A DNA stretch of 64,000 bases from Burkholderia sp. MS389 (GCF_016899425.1 NZ_CP045994.1:2170001-2234000), one strand, 5' to 3'. Numbered from the stretch's first letter, positions 45,965 through 56,160 are shown. Numbers and translations are program-made. The notes: generated by a model not told the origin, from the letters alone.

Positions 45965-48900
45965 ATGCCAGATAACGCTTCCACCCCGTCCGCTTCACCC
46001 GTTGCCCGCGTCAAGCCCGGCCAGCGTTTTGCCTTCGACGGCGCGCACGGCTCCGCCGACGCGCTCGCCATCGCCCGTTATCTCGCCGACAACCGCCAGG
46101 ACGTGCCGCTCCTCGCGGTGATCTGCGCGAACGCGGTCGACGCGCAGCGGCTGTCGCAGGAAATCCGCTACTTTTCGCCCGATGCGCGCGTGCGCCTGCT
46201 GCCCGACTGGGAAACGCTGCCGTACGACACCTTCTCGCCGCACCAGGACCTCGTGTCCGAGCGCCTCGCCACGCTGCACGACCTCGGCGAGGGCCGCTGC
46301 GACATCCTGCTCGTGCCCGCGACCACCGCACTGTACCGGATGCCGCCCGCGTCGTTCATGGCCGCGTACACGTTCGCGTTCGCGCAGGGCGAGCGGCTCG
46401 ACGAGGCGAAGCTGAAGGCGCAGCTCACGCTGGCCGGCTACGAGCACGTGAGCCAGGTCGTGCGGCCCGGCGAATACTGCGTGCGCGGCTCGCTGATCGA
46501 CCTGTACCCGATGGGTTCGCCGCTGCCGTACCGGATCGACCTGTTCGACGACCAGGTCGATTCGATTCGCGCGTTCGATCCCGACACGCAGCGCAGCCTC
46601 TATCCGGTGCGCGACGTGCGCCTGCTGCCCGGCCGCGAGTTCCCGTTCGACGAAGCGGCGCGCACGGCCTTCCGCAGCCGCTGGCGCGAAACCTTCGAAG
46701 GCGATCCGAGTCGCGCGCCGATCTACAAGGACATCGGCAACGGCGTGCCGTCGGCCGGCATCGAGTACTACCTGCCGCTGTTCTTCGACGAGACGGCCAC
46801 GCTGTTCCACTACCTGCCGCAGGACGCGCACCTCGTGTTCACCGGCGATCTCGACGCGTCGATCCGCCGCTTCACGGCCGATACGAAGCAGCGTCACGCG
46901 TTCCTCGCACACGATCGCGAGCGGCCGATCCTCGAGCCGCAGCGGCTGTTCCTGTCCGACGAGGATTTCTTCGCGTTCGCGAAGCCGTTCGCGCGCGTCG
47001 TGCTGCCCGCGCAGCCGGCCGGCGGCTGGGCGACCGCGCTGCCCGAACTGACCGTCGACCGCCATGCGGACGATCCGCTCGCGTCGCTGCGCACGTTCGT
47101 CGAATCGTCGGGCAAGCGCGTGCTGCTGACGGTCGAATCGGCCGGCCGCCGCGAGACGATCCTGCAACTGCTGGCCGAACACCACCTGCGCCCCGCGTCG
47201 AACGACGACTTCGCGGGCTGGCTCGCGAGCGACGAACGCTTCGCGCTCGGCGTCGCGCCGCTCGCGAACGGCTTCGCGGTGCCGGGCGAAGGCTATGCGA
47301 TCGTCACCGAAACCGAGCTGTACGGCGCGCTCGGCCGCCGCGCGGGCCGCCGCCGGCAGGAACAGGCGAGCAACGTCGACGCGATGGTGCGCGACCTGTC
47401 GGAGCTGAAGGTCGGCGATCCGGTCGTCCACGCGCAGCACGGCATCGGCCGCTACATGGGCCTCGTGTCGATGGATCTCGGCGAGGGCGAAACCGAATTC
47501 CTGCATCTCGAATACTCGGGCGACAGCAAGCTCTACGTGCCCGTCGCGCAACTGCACGTGATCTCGCGCTACAGCGGCGCCGACCCCGACAGCGCGCCGC
47601 TGCACGCGCTCGGCTCCGGCCAGTGGGAGCGCGCGAAGCGCAAGGCCGCGCAGCAGATCCGCGATACGGCCGCCGAGTTGCTGAACCTGTACGCACGCCG
47701 CGCGGCCCGCGAAGGCCATGCGTTCTCGCTCGACCCGCGCGACTACGTGAAATTCGCGGAAAGCTTCGGCTTCGAGGAAACGCCCGACCAGGCCGCGGCG
47801 ATCGCGGCCGTGATCGGCGACATGACGAGCGGCAAGCCGATGGACCGCCTCGTGTGCGGCGACGTCGGCTTCGGCAAGACCGAGGTCGCGCTGCGCGCGG
47901 CATTCATCGCGGTGCTCGGCGGCAAGCAAGTCGCGCTGCTGTCGCCGACCACGCTGCTCGCCGAGCAGCACACGCAGACCTTCGCCGACCGCTTCGCGGA
48001 CTGGCCGGTGCGGATCGTCGAGCTGTCGCGCTTCAAGACCGCGAAGGAAGTGAACGCGGCGATCGCGCAGATCAACGAAGGCAGCGTCGACATCGTGATC
48101 GGCACGCACAAGCTGCTGTCGTCGGACGTGCAGTTCAAGCGCCTCGGCCTCGTGATCATCGACGAGGAACACCGCTTCGGCGTGCGCCAGAAGGAAGCGC
48201 TGAAGGCGCTGCGCGCGGAAGTCGACGTGCTGACGCTCACCGCGACGCCGATCCCGCGGACGCTCGGGATGGCGCTCGAAGGGCTGCGCGATTTCTCGGT
48301 GATCGCGACCGCGCCGCAGAAGCGGCTCGCGATCAAGACCTTCGTGCGCCGCGAGGAGGAAAGCGTGATCCGCGAGGCGATGCTGCGCGAGCTGAAGCGC
48401 GGCGGCCAGGTGTACTTCCTGCACAACGAGGTCGAGACGATCGAGAACCGCAAGGCGATGCTCGAGGCGCTCGTGCCCGAAGCGCGCATCGTGATCGCGC
48501 ACGGCCAGATGCACGAGCGCGAACTCGAACGCGTGATGCGCGATTTCGTCGCGCAGCGCGCGAACGTGCTGCTGTGCACGACCATCATCGAGACCGGCAT
48601 CGACGTGCCGAGCGCGAACACGATCATCATGCACCGCGCGGACAAGTTCGGCCTCGCGCAGCTTCACCAGTTGCGCGGCCGCGTTGGCCGCTCGCACCAC
48701 CAGGCGTATGCGTACCTGCTGGTGCACGATCCGCAGTCGCTGACCAAGCAGGCGCAGCGCCGGCTGGAAGCGATCCAGCAAATGGAGGAACTGGGCTCGG
48801 GCTTCTATCTCGCGATGCACGACCTCGAGATCCGCGGCACCGGCGAGGTGCTCGGCGACAAGCAGTCGGGCGAAATCCACGAGATCGGCTTCCAGCTCTA

Positions 48901-49435
48901 TACGGACATGCTGAACGACGCGGTGAAGGCGCTGAAGAACGGCAAGGAGCCCGACCTCACCGCCCCGCTCGCCGCGACGACCGAAATCAACCTGCATGCG
49001 CCCGCGATCCTGCCGGCCGACTACTGCGCGGACGTGCAGGAGCGGCTGTCGCTGTACAAGCGGCTCGCGAACTGCGAGCACGGCGACGCGATCGACGGCA
49101 TCCAGGAGGAATTGATCGACCGCTTCGGCAAGCTGCCGCCGCAGGCGCACGCGCTCGTCGAGACGCACCGGCTGCGGATCGCCGCGAAGCCGCTCGGCAT
49201 CGTGAAGATCGATGCGAGCGAAGTCGCGATCGGCCTGCAGTTCGAGCCGAATCCGCCGATCGACCCGATGCGGATCATCGAGATGGTGCAGAAGCATCGC
49301 CACATCAAGCTCGCGGGCCAGGACAAGCTGCGCATCGAGACGCGCTCGCCCGATCTCGCGATCCGCGTATCGACGATCAAGGAAACGCTGCGCGCGCTCG
49401 GCCCGAAACAGGGGGCGGCCGTCGCGGCCCGCTGA
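45965..49435 (+). CDS. mfd: transcription-repair coupling factor Mfd
   Basis: Large DNA translocase (1156 residues) that removes stalled RNA polymerase and recruits UvrA. The N-terminal UvrB-like part includes LLPDWETLPYDTFSPHQDLV. The RNAP-interaction domain is near residues 475-545 (LKVGDPVVHAQHGIGRYMGL). The helicase motor has Walker A CGDVGFGKTEVALRAAF, the DEEH box in VIIDEEHRFGVRQKEALKAL, TATPIPRTLGMALEGLRDF and the QLHQLRGRVGRSHHQAYAYL segment. The C-terminal TRCF domain ends the chain. ATG 45965 (MPDNASTPSASPV) is chosen; an upstream reading from 45776 crosses ispD. The gene is divergent from ispD. Confidence 0.96.
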   Translation: MPDNASTPSASPVARVKPGQRFAFDGAHGSADALAIARYLADNRQDVPLLAVICANAVDAQRLSQEIRYFSPDARVRLLPDWETLPYDTFSPHQDLVSERLATLHDLGEGRCDILLVPATTALYRMPPASFMAAYTFAFAQGERLDEAKLKAQLTLAGYEHVSQVVRPGEYCVRGSLIDLYPMGSPLPYRIDLFDDQVDSIRAFDPDTQRSLYPVRDVRLLPGREFPFDEAARTAFRSRWRETFEGDPSRAPIYKDIGNGVPSAGIEYYLPLFFDETATLFHYLPQDAHLVFTGDLDASIRRFTADTKQRHAFLAHDRERPILEPQRLFLSDEDFFAFAKPFARVVLPAQPAGGWATALPELTVDRHADDPLASLRTFVESSGKRVLLTVESAGRRETILQLLAEHHLRPASNDDFAGWLASDERFALGVAPLANGFAVPGEGYAIVTETELYGALGRRAGRRRQEQASNVDAMVRDLSELKVGDPVVHAQHGIGRYMGLVSMDLGEGETEFLHLEYSGDSKLYVPVAQLHVISRYSGADPDSAPLHALGSGQWERAKRKAAQQIRDTAAELLNLYARRAAREGHAFSLDPRDYVKFAESFGFEETPDQAAAIAAVIGDMTSGKPMDRLVCGDVGFGKTEVALRAAFIAVLGGKQVALLSPTTLLAEQHTQTFADRFADWPVRIVELSRFKTAKEVNAAIAQINEGSVDIVIGTHKLLSSDVQFKRLGLVIIDEEHRFGVRQKEALKALRAEVDVLTLTATPIPRTLGMALEGLRDFSVIATAPQKRLAIKTFVRREEESVIREAMLRELKRGGQVYFLHNEVETIENRKAMLEALVPEARIVIAHGQMHERELERVMRDFVAQRANVLLCTTIIETGIDVPSANTIIMHRADKFGLAQLHQLRGRVGRSHHQAYAYLLVHDPQSLTKQAQRRLEAIQQMEELGSGFYLAMHDLEIRGTGEVLGDKQSGEIHEIGFQLYTDMLNDAVKALKNGKEPDLTAPLAATTEINLHAPAILPADYCADVQERLSLYKRLANCEHGDAIDGIQEELIDRFGKLPPQAHALVETHRLRIAAKPLGIVKIDASEVAIGLQFEPNPPIDPMRIIEMVQKHRHIKLAGQDKLRIETRSPDLAIRVSTIKETLRALGPKQGAAVAAR

Positions 49436-49539
49436 TGCCATCCTGACGGGCGCGACGTTGCTGCACCGCATCGCGCCCGACGAAGGCGGGCCGGCGCGTT
49501 TTTGAGTATGATTTCCCATTCATCAGACGGAGTTTTGCC

Positions 49540-50760
49540 ATGTCCACTCTCGACGCGACGGCGCCGTCCGCCGCCACCGAAGGCGACGCATCGCTCGTCA
49601 GCCTGCCCTGGGTCAAGCAACTCGTGTCGATGGACACGACGAGCCGCGTGCCGAACCTCGGCCTGATCGAAACGGTGCGCGACGCGCTCGCCGCGAAAGG
49701 CATCGCATCGACGATCACGCACGATCCGCGCGAGGGCTGGGCGAACCTGTTTGCCACCGTGCCCGCGCACGACGGTTCGACGAACGGCGGCATCGTGCTG
49801 TCGGGCCACACCGACGTCGTGCCGGTCGACGGCCAGCAATGGGACAGCAACCCGTTCGCGCCGGAAATCCGCGACGGCCGCCTGTACGGCCGCGGCACCT
49901 GCGACATGAAGGGCTTCATCGGCGCGGCGCTCGCGCTGCTGCCCGAGATGCAGGCAACCAAGCTCGCGAAGCCGATCCATTTCGCGCTGTCCTACGACGA
50001 GGAAATCGGCTGCGCCGGCGCGCCGCTGATGATCGCCGATCTCGTGAAGCGCGGCGTGCAGCCGTCGGGCTGCATCGTCGGCGAGCCGACCAGCATGCGG
50101 CCGATCATCGCGCACAAGGGCATCAACGCGTACCGCTGCTGCGTGCGCGGCCACGCCGCGCATTCGTCGCTGACACCGAAGGGGCTCAACGCGATCGAGT
50201 ATGCGGCGCGCCTCATCTGCCACATCCGCGACATCGCCGACCGTTTCCGCGCCGAAGGCCCGTTCGACGAGCTGTACGACGTGCCGTTCACGACCGCGCA
50301 GACGAGTACGATCCAGGGCGGCAACGCGATCAACACGGTGCCGGCCGAGTGCCGCTTCGACTTCGAATTCCGCAACCTGCCGACGCTCGATCCCGAGCAG
50401 ATCTTTACGCGCATCGAAGCGTATGCGCAGCAAACGCTGCTGCCGCAGATGCGGCGCGAGCATCCGAACGCCGCGATCGAGTTCTCGAAGATCGCCGCGG
50501 CGCCCGGCCTCGACGCAACCGAACAGGCGGCGATCACGCAGCTCGTGCGCGCGCTGACGGCCGACCAGGACAAGCGCAAGGTCGCATACGGCACCGAGGC
50601 CGGGCTGTTCGAACGCGCGGGCATCCCGAGCGTCGTGTGCGGGCCCGGCAACATCGAGCAGGCGCACAAGCCGAACGAATATGTCGAGCTCGCGCAGCTC
50701 GCCGGCTGCGAGCAGTTCCTGCGCAAGTTCATCCGCAGCATGTCGGTCGACGCGCACTGA
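49540..50760 (+). CDS. argE: acetylornithine deacetylase (ArgE/M20 family)
   Basis: Zinc-dependent M20 amidohydrolase of 406 residues that hydrolyses N-acetylornithine to ornithine and acetate in arginine synthesis. Metal-binding and catalytic sites are visible: VLSGHTDVVPVDGQQWDSNP (His and Asp), GRGTCDMKGFIGAALALL, the Glu pair in FALSYDEEIGCAGAPLM, and GEPTSMRPIIAHKGINAYRC. Dimerisation is through the RGHAAHSSLTPKGLNAIEYA region. Good GGAG upstream of the ATG. It precedes a PLP-dependent dehydratase by 60 bp on the same strand. Other M20 substrates are possible, but ArgE fits best. Confidence 0.9.
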   Translation: MSTLDATAPSAATEGDASLVSLPWVKQLVSMDTTSRVPNLGLIETVRDALAAKGIASTITHDPREGWANLFATVPAHDGSTNGGIVLSGHTDVVPVDGQQWDSNPFAPEIRDGRLYGRGTCDMKGFIGAALALLPEMQATKLAKPIHFALSYDEEIGCAGAPLMIADLVKRGVQPSGCIVGEPTSMRPIIAHKGINAYRCCVRGHAAHSSLTPKGLNAIEYAARLICHIRDIADRFRAEGPFDELYDVPFTTAQTSTIQGGNAINTVPAECRFDFEFRNLPTLDPEQIFTRIEAYAQQTLLPQMRREHPNAAIEFSKIAAAPGLDATEQAAITQLVRALTADQDKRKVAYGTEAGLFERAGIPSVVCGPGNIEQAHKPNEYVELAQLAGCEQFLRKFIRSMSVDAH

Positions 50761-50820
50761 CTGCCTCCCGCCACGCCGGCCCGCGTGTGCGGGCCGGCCC
50801 ACTCCGCTACCCGCCACGTC

Positions 50821-51840
50821 ATGTCGACTGAACAACAGGGCACTGCCCATACGACGATCGACGGCGAGCCGATTCCGACGCTCGACGAAATCGCCGCACA
50901 GCATTTCGCGTTGTCGCCGTGGGTCGCGCGCACGCCCGTGTTCGAACGCGCCGACCTGCCCTCCCTCGAAGGCACGCACGTCAACTTCAAGTTCGAGCTG
51001 CTGCAGGCAAGCGGCAGCTTCAAGGCGCGCGGCGCGTTCACGCATCTGCTCGCGCTCGACGAAGCCCGCAAGAACGCCGGCGTCACCTGCGTGTCGGCCG
51101 GCAATCATGCGGCGGCCGTCGCGTATGCGGCGATGCGGCTCGGCAGCAGCGCGAAGGTCGTGATGTTCCATACCGCGAGTCCGACGCGCATCGCGCAGTG
51201 CAAGCAGTACCGCGCGGAAGTCGTGCTGGCCGGCAGCGCGTCGCAGGCGTTCGATCTCGTGCGGCGCATCGAGGCCGAGGAAGGCCGCTTCTTCATTCAT
51301 CCGTTCAACGGCTATCACACGATCCTCGGCACCGCGACGCTCGGCTACGAATGGGCGACGCAGACGCCGGACCTCGACGCGGTGATCGTGCCGATCGGCG
51401 GCGGCGGGCTCGCGGCCGGCATGGCGACCGCGCTGCGGCTCGCGAACCCGCGCGTGCACGTGTACGGCGTCGAGCCGGAAGGCGCCGACGCGATGAGCCG
51501 CAGCTTCGCGGCCAATCACACGATCAAGATGAGCGCGATGCAGACCATCGCCGATTCGCTGATGGCGCCGCACACCGAGGAATACAGCTACCAGCTGTGC
51601 CGGCGCCACCTCGACCGCATCGTCACCGTCTCCGACGACGCGCTGCGCGCCGCGATGCTGTTCCTGTTCTCGCACCTGAAACTGTCGGTCGAGCCGGCCT
51701 GCGCGGCCGCGCTCGCCGCGCTGCTCGGCCCGCTGCGCGAAACGCTGCAGGGCAAGCGCGTCGGCGTGCTGCTGTCGGGCACGAATACCGACCCCGCCAC
51801 ACTCGGCATGCATCTCGCGCACGCGCAACTGCGGCACTGA
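50821..51840 (+). CDS. PLP-dependent threonine/serine dehydratase-type enzyme
   Basis: Fold-type II PLP enzyme of 339 residues. The PLP lysine is in ELLQASGSFKARGAFTHLLA, the cofactor phosphate loop is GGGGLAAGMATA, and CVSAGNHAAAVAYAAMRLGS is the substrate-binding Asn region. No C-terminal ACT domain is present, so it is the biodegradative or TdcB/serine-racemase-like type rather than IlvA. It would deaminate threonine or serine to 2-oxo acid and ammonia. ATG 50821 (MSTEQQGTAHTTID) is favoured over an ATG at 50785. It follows argE by 60 bp and probably shares its transcript. Confidence 0.87.
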   Translation: MSTEQQGTAHTTIDGEPIPTLDEIAAQHFALSPWVARTPVFERADLPSLEGTHVNFKFELLQASGSFKARGAFTHLLALDEARKNAGVTCVSAGNHAAAVAYAAMRLGSSAKVVMFHTASPTRIAQCKQYRAEVVLAGSASQAFDLVRRIEAEEGRFFIHPFNGYHTILGTATLGYEWATQTPDLDAVIVPIGGGGLAAGMATALRLANPRVHVYGVEPEGADAMSRSFAANHTIKMSAMQTIADSLMAPHTEEYSYQLCRRHLDRIVTVSDDALRAAMLFLFSHLKLSVEPACAAALAALLGPLRETLQGKRVGVLLSGTNTDPATLGMHLAHAQLRH

Positions 51841-51985
51841 CGCCGCATCCCGCGTGCGCCGGCCATCCTAGGGTTATCCCCAGATTATGTTGACAGCCCT
51901 GTTGATAACCCGCCGGACCCGCTCGCAAGTGATTGAGCGCGCAGCGTTTTGCGCGCGCGAAGGTCGATCGTCACGAAATGGGCAG

Positions 51986-52420
51986 ATGCGGCGGCTGGCC
52001 GCATGCTCGATTGCATTCGCGCTGCTCGCCGGTTGCGCGGCACCGCCCTCGCCCACCTCCCACGCGCAACCTGCGGCCTGCACGCAACCGGGCGAAAGCC
52101 GCATGCTGCAGGCCGACCTGCTGTTCGGGCGCGACGTCGCCGGCCGCGGCCCCGTCACCGATGCCGAACGCGCGGCCTTCCTCGCCGACACGGTCACGCC
52201 GCGCTTCCCCGACGGCCTCACCTACTGGGACACGCACGGCCAGTGGCGCGACCGCTCGAGCGGCGCGATCACGCGCGAAGACAGCTTCGTGCTCCGTATC
52301 ATCGCCGACGATACGCGCGACACGCGCACGCGGCTCGCCGCGATCCGGCAAGCGTACGTCGAGCGATTTCACCAGCAATCGGTCGGCATGACCGTCGTGC
52401 CGGCCTGCGCGTCGTTCTGA
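51986..52420 (+). CDS. DUF3574 lipoprotein
   Basis: 144-residue predicted outer-membrane or periplasmic lipoprotein. A signal peptide ends at the lipobox LAGC (RRLAACSIAFALLAGCAAPP). The remainder matches the DUF3574 pattern: LQADLLFGRD, ADTVTPRFPDGLTYWDTHGQ then WRDRSSGAITREDSFVLRI, and a C-terminal QQSVGMTVVPACASF. The function is unknown. ATG 51986 is used because the lipobox is close to it; the reading from 51887 extends into unlikely sequence. It is convergent with PBP1A, and a terminator lies between. Confidence 0.82.
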   Translation: MRRLAACSIAFALLAGCAAPPSPTSHAQPAACTQPGESRMLQADLLFGRDVAGRGPVTDAERAAFLADTVTPRFPDGLTYWDTHGQWRDRSSGAITREDSFVLRIIADDTRDTRTRLAAIRQAYVERFHQQSVGMTVVPACASF

Positions 52421-52448
52421 TTCACCGTCTTCCGCTGGCGGCCGCGCG

Positions 52449-52477
52449 CAAAAAAACGGGCACCCGAAGGCGCCCGT
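52449..52477 (-). terminator. intrinsic terminator of the PBP1A gene
   Basis: On the minus strand a 9-bp stem with a TTCG loop is followed by TTTTTT, about 30 bp after the PBP1A stop. It lies between convergent genes. Confidence 0.8.
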
Positions 52478-52503
52478 CGCATGGCTGAAGCCCAGCGTCC
52501 CGC

Positions 52504-55026
52504 TTATTTGCTCTCGAACATGTCCATGATCTGCTGCTTCTCCTGCGGCGTGACGGGCGGCGGCGCCAGCCCGGCCGCGCCGGCCGAACCGAGTGCGTCG
52601 TTCGCGCTGATCGCGTTCTCGGCCGGGTTGATGTCGACGTTCGCGACGAAGCCGTTGCCCGGCGTGCGATCGGCGTAGTACAGCTCGCCGTCGATCGTCG
52701 TCAGGCCGTCCGGCATCGGCATCTGCTGCTCGGGCACGCCGTTCAGCGCGGTGCGCATGTAGTTCACCCAGATCGGCAACGCGAGCTGTGCGCCGAATTC
52801 GCGGCTGCCGAGGCTCTTCGGCTGGTCGAAGCCCATCCACGCGACCGCGACGAGCGATTGCTGATAGCCGGCGAACCAGCCGTCCTTCGCGTCGTTCGTG
52901 GTACCCGTCTTGCCCTGCAGGTCGTTGCGGCCCAGCGCGTTGGTGCCCGCGCCCGTGCCGCCCGTCGCGACCGAATGCAGCAGGCTGTTCATCACGTATG
53001 CGTTGCGGCCTTCGATCGTGCGCGGCGCCGTGCCGCCCGCGACCACCGGCTGCGACTTCTGCAGCGGCTGGCCGCGCGCGTCGTCGACTTCGGCGATCAG
53101 GTACGGATCGACCTTGTAACCGCCGTTCGCGAACACCGCGTAGCCGGTCGCGAGCTGCAGCGGCGTCACGAGGCCCGCGCCGAGCGCCATCGGCAGGTAC
53201 GGCGGCGTCTTCGCCGGATCGAAGCCGAAGCGCTGCGTCACGTACTGCTGCGCATACTGCGTGCCGATCGACGCGAGGATCCGGATCGACACCAGGTTCT
53301 TCGACCGCTGCAGGCCGGTGCGCATCGTCATCGGGCCGTCCGGCTGGTCGTCGTCCTTCGGCTCCCACGCGGTGCCGCCCGGCACGCTCGGCGGGAAGTA
53401 CAGCGGCGCGTCGTTGATCATCGTCGCCGGTCCGAGCCCCTTGTCGAGCGACGCCGAGTAGATGAACGGCTTGAACGACGAGCCCGGCTGCCGCCACGCC
53501 TGCGTCACGTGGTTGAACTTGCTCTTGTTGAAGTCGAAGCCGCCGACGAGCGAGCGGATCGCACCGTCCTGCGGCGCGATCGCGACGAGCGCGCCCTCGA
53601 CCTGCGGCAGTTGCACGACCTGCCAGCCCGTCTTGCCGTCCTTCAGCACGCGCACGACCGAGCCCGGCTTGATCCGCAGCGCGTTGTTCGCGCGCGGGCT
53701 CAGCGCGGCCGACACGAAGCGCAGCCCGGCCGGGCCGATCGTCGTGGCCGCGCCGCCGACGAACTGCACCTCGACCGCGTTCGGCGATGCCGACAGCACG
53801 ACCGCCGATTGCAGGTCGCCGTTGTCCGGGTGGTCGGCGAGCGCGTCGTCGATCGCCTCGTCGCGCTCGTCGCCGGCCGCGGGCAAGTTGATCGACGCTT
53901 CGGGGCCGCGATAGCCGTGACGGCGCTCGTAGTCGAGAATGCCGCGACGCACGGCCTGATACGCGGCTTCCTGGTCGGCCGAATTGATCGTCGTCGTAAC
54001 GGTCAGCCCGCGCGTATAGGTTTCGTCCTTGTATTGCTCGTACATCATCTGCCGCACCATCTCGGCGACGTACTCGCCGTGCACCGCGTACTGGTTGCCC
54101 GGCGTGCGCACGTGAATCTCTTCCTTGATCGCCTGGTCGTACTGCGGCTGCGTGATGTAGCCGATGTCGAGCATGCGCTTCAGGATGTATTCCTGACGCA
54201 CCTTCGCGCGCTTCGGATTGACGACCGGGTTGTACGCGGACGGCGCCTTCGGCAGCCCCGCGAGCATCGCCGCTTCGGCGACCGTGATGTCCTTCAGGTC
54301 CTTGCCGAAGTACACGCGCGCCGCGGCCGCGAAGCCGTACGAGCGCTGGCCGAGATAGATCTGGTTCATGTACAGCTCGAGGATCTGGTCCTTCGTCAGG
54401 GCCTTCTCGATCTTGTACGCGAGCAGCATCTCGTAGATCTTGCGCGTGTAGGTCTTCTCGCTCGACAGGAAGAAGTTGCGCGCGACCTGCATCGTGATCG
54501 TGCTCGCACCCTGGCGCGCGCCGCCGTGCATCAGGTCGGCCACGCCCGCGCGCAGAATGCCGAGGAAATCGACGCCGCCGTGCTCGTAGAAGCGGTAGTC
54601 CTCGATCGCGAGCACGGCCTTCTTCATCACGTCGGGAATGTCCTGGAAGCGCACGAGGCTGCGGCGCTCCTCGCCGAACTCGCCGATCAGCACGTGATCG
54701 GCGGTGAAGACGCGCAGCGGCACCTTCGGCTGGTAATGGGTCAGCGCATCGAGCGACGGCAGTTGCGGCGCCATCACGACCAGCGCGTAGCCGACGATCA
54801 GCGCGCCGACGACGGCCAGCGTCGCGAACAAGCCGACGAACCACAGCGCGACGCGCGAGCCGAACGTGCGGCGGCGCCCTCCGCCACCGCCACCGCGCTG
54901 CTGCGCGCGGCGGCCGTCGTCGCGATCGTCGTCATCGGGGTAATAGGCCCCGGACGGCGAACGGCGCAGCGTGTAGTGGGGTTCGTTCCTGTCGGAAGAA
55001 GAAGGCGGTCGTTTGATAATTGGCAT
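52504..55026 (-). CDS. mrcA: class A penicillin-binding protein 1A
   Basis: Bifunctional peptidoglycan glycosyltransferase and transpeptidase of 840 residues. The cytoplasmic tail is rich in Asp, Arg and Gly and precedes one membrane anchor (GLFATLAVVGALIVGYALVV). GT51 motifs are LAIEDYRFYEHGGVDF, RQGASTITMQVARNFF and GQRSYGFAAAARVYFGKDL. An OB-like insert follows. The transpeptidase motifs are PGSSFKPFIYSASLDKG (Ser-x-x-Lys), RSKNLVS and LQGKTGTTNDAKDGW. It would polymerise and cross-link cell wall at the periplasmic face. It is divergent from the pspA-like gene. Confidence 0.95.
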   Translation of the reverse strand: MPIIKRPPSSSDRNEPHYTLRRSPSGAYYPDDDDRDDGRRAQQRGGGGGGRRRTFGSRVALWFVGLFATLAVVGALIVGYALVVMAPQLPSLDALTHYQPKVPLRVFTADHVLIGEFGEERRSLVRFQDIPDVMKKAVLAIEDYRFYEHGGVDFLGILRAGVADLMHGGARQGASTITMQVARNFFLSSEKTYTRKIYEMLLAYKIEKALTKDQILELYMNQIYLGQRSYGFAAAARVYFGKDLKDITVAEAAMLAGLPKAPSAYNPVVNPKRAKVRQEYILKRMLDIGYITQPQYDQAIKEEIHVRTPGNQYAVHGEYVAEMVRQMMYEQYKDETYTRGLTVTTTINSADQEAAYQAVRRGILDYERRHGYRGPEASINLPAAGDERDEAIDDALADHPDNGDLQSAVVLSASPNAVEVQFVGGAATTIGPAGLRFVSAALSPRANNALRIKPGSVVRVLKDGKTGWQVVQLPQVEGALVAIAPQDGAIRSLVGGFDFNKSKFNHVTQAWRQPGSSFKPFIYSASLDKGLGPATMINDAPLYFPPSVPGGTAWEPKDDDQPDGPMTMRTGLQRSKNLVSIRILASIGTQYAQQYVTQRFGFDPAKTPPYLPMALGAGLVTPLQLATGYAVFANGGYKVDPYLIAEVDDARGQPLQKSQPVVAGGTAPRTIEGRNAYVMNSLLHSVATGGTGAGTNALGRNDLQGKTGTTNDAKDGWFAGYQQSLVAVAWMGFDQPKSLGSREFGAQLALPIWVNYMRTALNGVPEQQMPMPDGLTTIDGELYYADRTPGNGFVANVDINPAENAISANDALGSAGAAGLAPPPVTPQEKQQIMDMFESK

Positions 55027-55479
55027 GTCGGAATGGCGGGCGTACGTGGCGCCCTCGGACGCATGCGGAAATGCAAGCGGATGAATCAGAGTGGGTGCAT
55101 CGAGATGCGGCTGTCACGTCGACAGACCCCGCCGCGCGGCGATCCGTTCCCGCGACGTGACAGCGCATTTTAATGAAATCGACCGGGTGCCTTCGCGATT
55201 TTTTGTAAAAATTCCCGCAATGCCGTGATTTGCGGCACGTATTGTCGGCATCCTCGGCCTATGATGGACACGCAATACGGCGCACGCAGGCGATTTTCTT
55301 TCAGTCGCGAAAGGTTGGCGTCCCGATGCGCGAGCCGCTTGAACTCGCGCGTTTAAGCCGTATTTAAGTGAACCGGTGGTGTAATATCCGCCGGCTCACG
55401 CGGGCCGGAACCGAAGCGGGACCGGCTCGCGACGGGCATTGCCGCGGTCACGCGGCGCCTTTCAACCACGGAGGATTTC
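55027..55479. other. intergenic region between PBP1A and the pspA-like gene
   Basis: This 453-bp divergent gap holds the PBP1A leader, an AT-rich palindrome-like patch (ATTTTTTGTAAAAATT, near 55198-55213) and a TAATAT at 55382-55387 that could be the -10 for pspA. I found no sigma-54 promoter and no gene. Confidence 0.5.
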
Positions 55480-56160
55480 ATGTCGCTTTTCGACTCTATT
55501 TCGCGCACGATCAAAGGCCTGCTGAACGATGCGGCCGATTCGGTACAGGATCCGTCGCGCGACGCACGGCAGATCGTGCGGGAGCTCGACGACAGCATCG
55601 GCCGTGCCGAGAATTCGCTGATCGAGATCGAGGCACAGGTCGCAACCCAGCGCAGCAAGCGCGATGCGGCCGACGACAAGGTGAAGAAGTACGAGGACGG
55701 CGCGAAGCGCGCGCTGCAAGGCGGCGACGAAGCGCTCGCCCGCGAGGCGCTCGCGGCCCAGTCGAACGCGGAAGCCGAGCGCGATGCGCTCGCGGCCGAG
55801 CTGGCGACGCTCGAGCCGTCGGTCGACAAGCTGAAGGGGCAGATCGCCGACATGCGTCAGCGCCGCAACGACCTGAATGCGCGCTCGAACATCCTGCAGG
55901 CGAAGCAGGAAATCGCGCAGGCGAAGGACGTGGCCGCCAGCGCGCTGGGCGGCATCGGCGGCAAGAACCTGTCCGAGGATTTCCAGAAGCTCGAGGACAA
56001 GGTCGCGCTGCAGAACGCCCGCTCGGACGCGCGTCTCAATTCGGCCGACACGTCGAGCGGCAAGGCGCTCGACGACAAGCTCGCCGCGCTGAACAAGGGC
56101 CCGTCGGTGGAAGATCGCCTCGCCGCGCTGAAGAAGCAGCTCGATACGCCCGCGCAGTAA
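55480..56160 (+). CDS. PspA/IM30 family membrane-stress protein
   Basis: 226-residue protein of the phage-shock PspA/Vipp1 family. It is almost entirely alpha-helical: SIGRAENSLIEIEAQVATQR, KYEDGAKRALQGGDEALARE then a long coiled coil up to about residue 150. PspA proteins bind the inner leaflet of stressed membranes and limit proton leakage. The C-terminus is shorter and more Lys/Asp-rich than enterobacterial PspA. The next gene, 90 bp on, is a TPR/membrane protein, and mscL follows. A psp operon of pspB/C type is not present, so its regulation here is unclear. Confidence 0.9.
   Translation: MSLFDSISRTIKGLLNDAADSVQDPSRDARQIVRELDDSIGRAENSLIEIEAQVATQRSKRDAADDKVKKYEDGAKRALQGGDEALAREALAAQSNAEAERDALAAELATLEPSVDKLKGQIADMRQRRNDLNARSNILQAKQEIAQAKDVAASALGGIGGKNLSEDFQKLEDKVALQNARSDARLNSADTSSGKALDDKLAALNKGPSVEDRLAALKKQLDTPAQ

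Noticed and set aside
49021-51837. 938-codon minus-strand reading frame opposite mfd, argE and the dehydratase
   Set aside because: It is a shadow of three well-supported plus-strand genes with no recognisable domain.
55027-55479. Sigma-54 promoter for the pspA-like gene
   Set aside because: No GG-N10-GC element with the expected flanks is found near the start, unlike enterobacterial psp operons.
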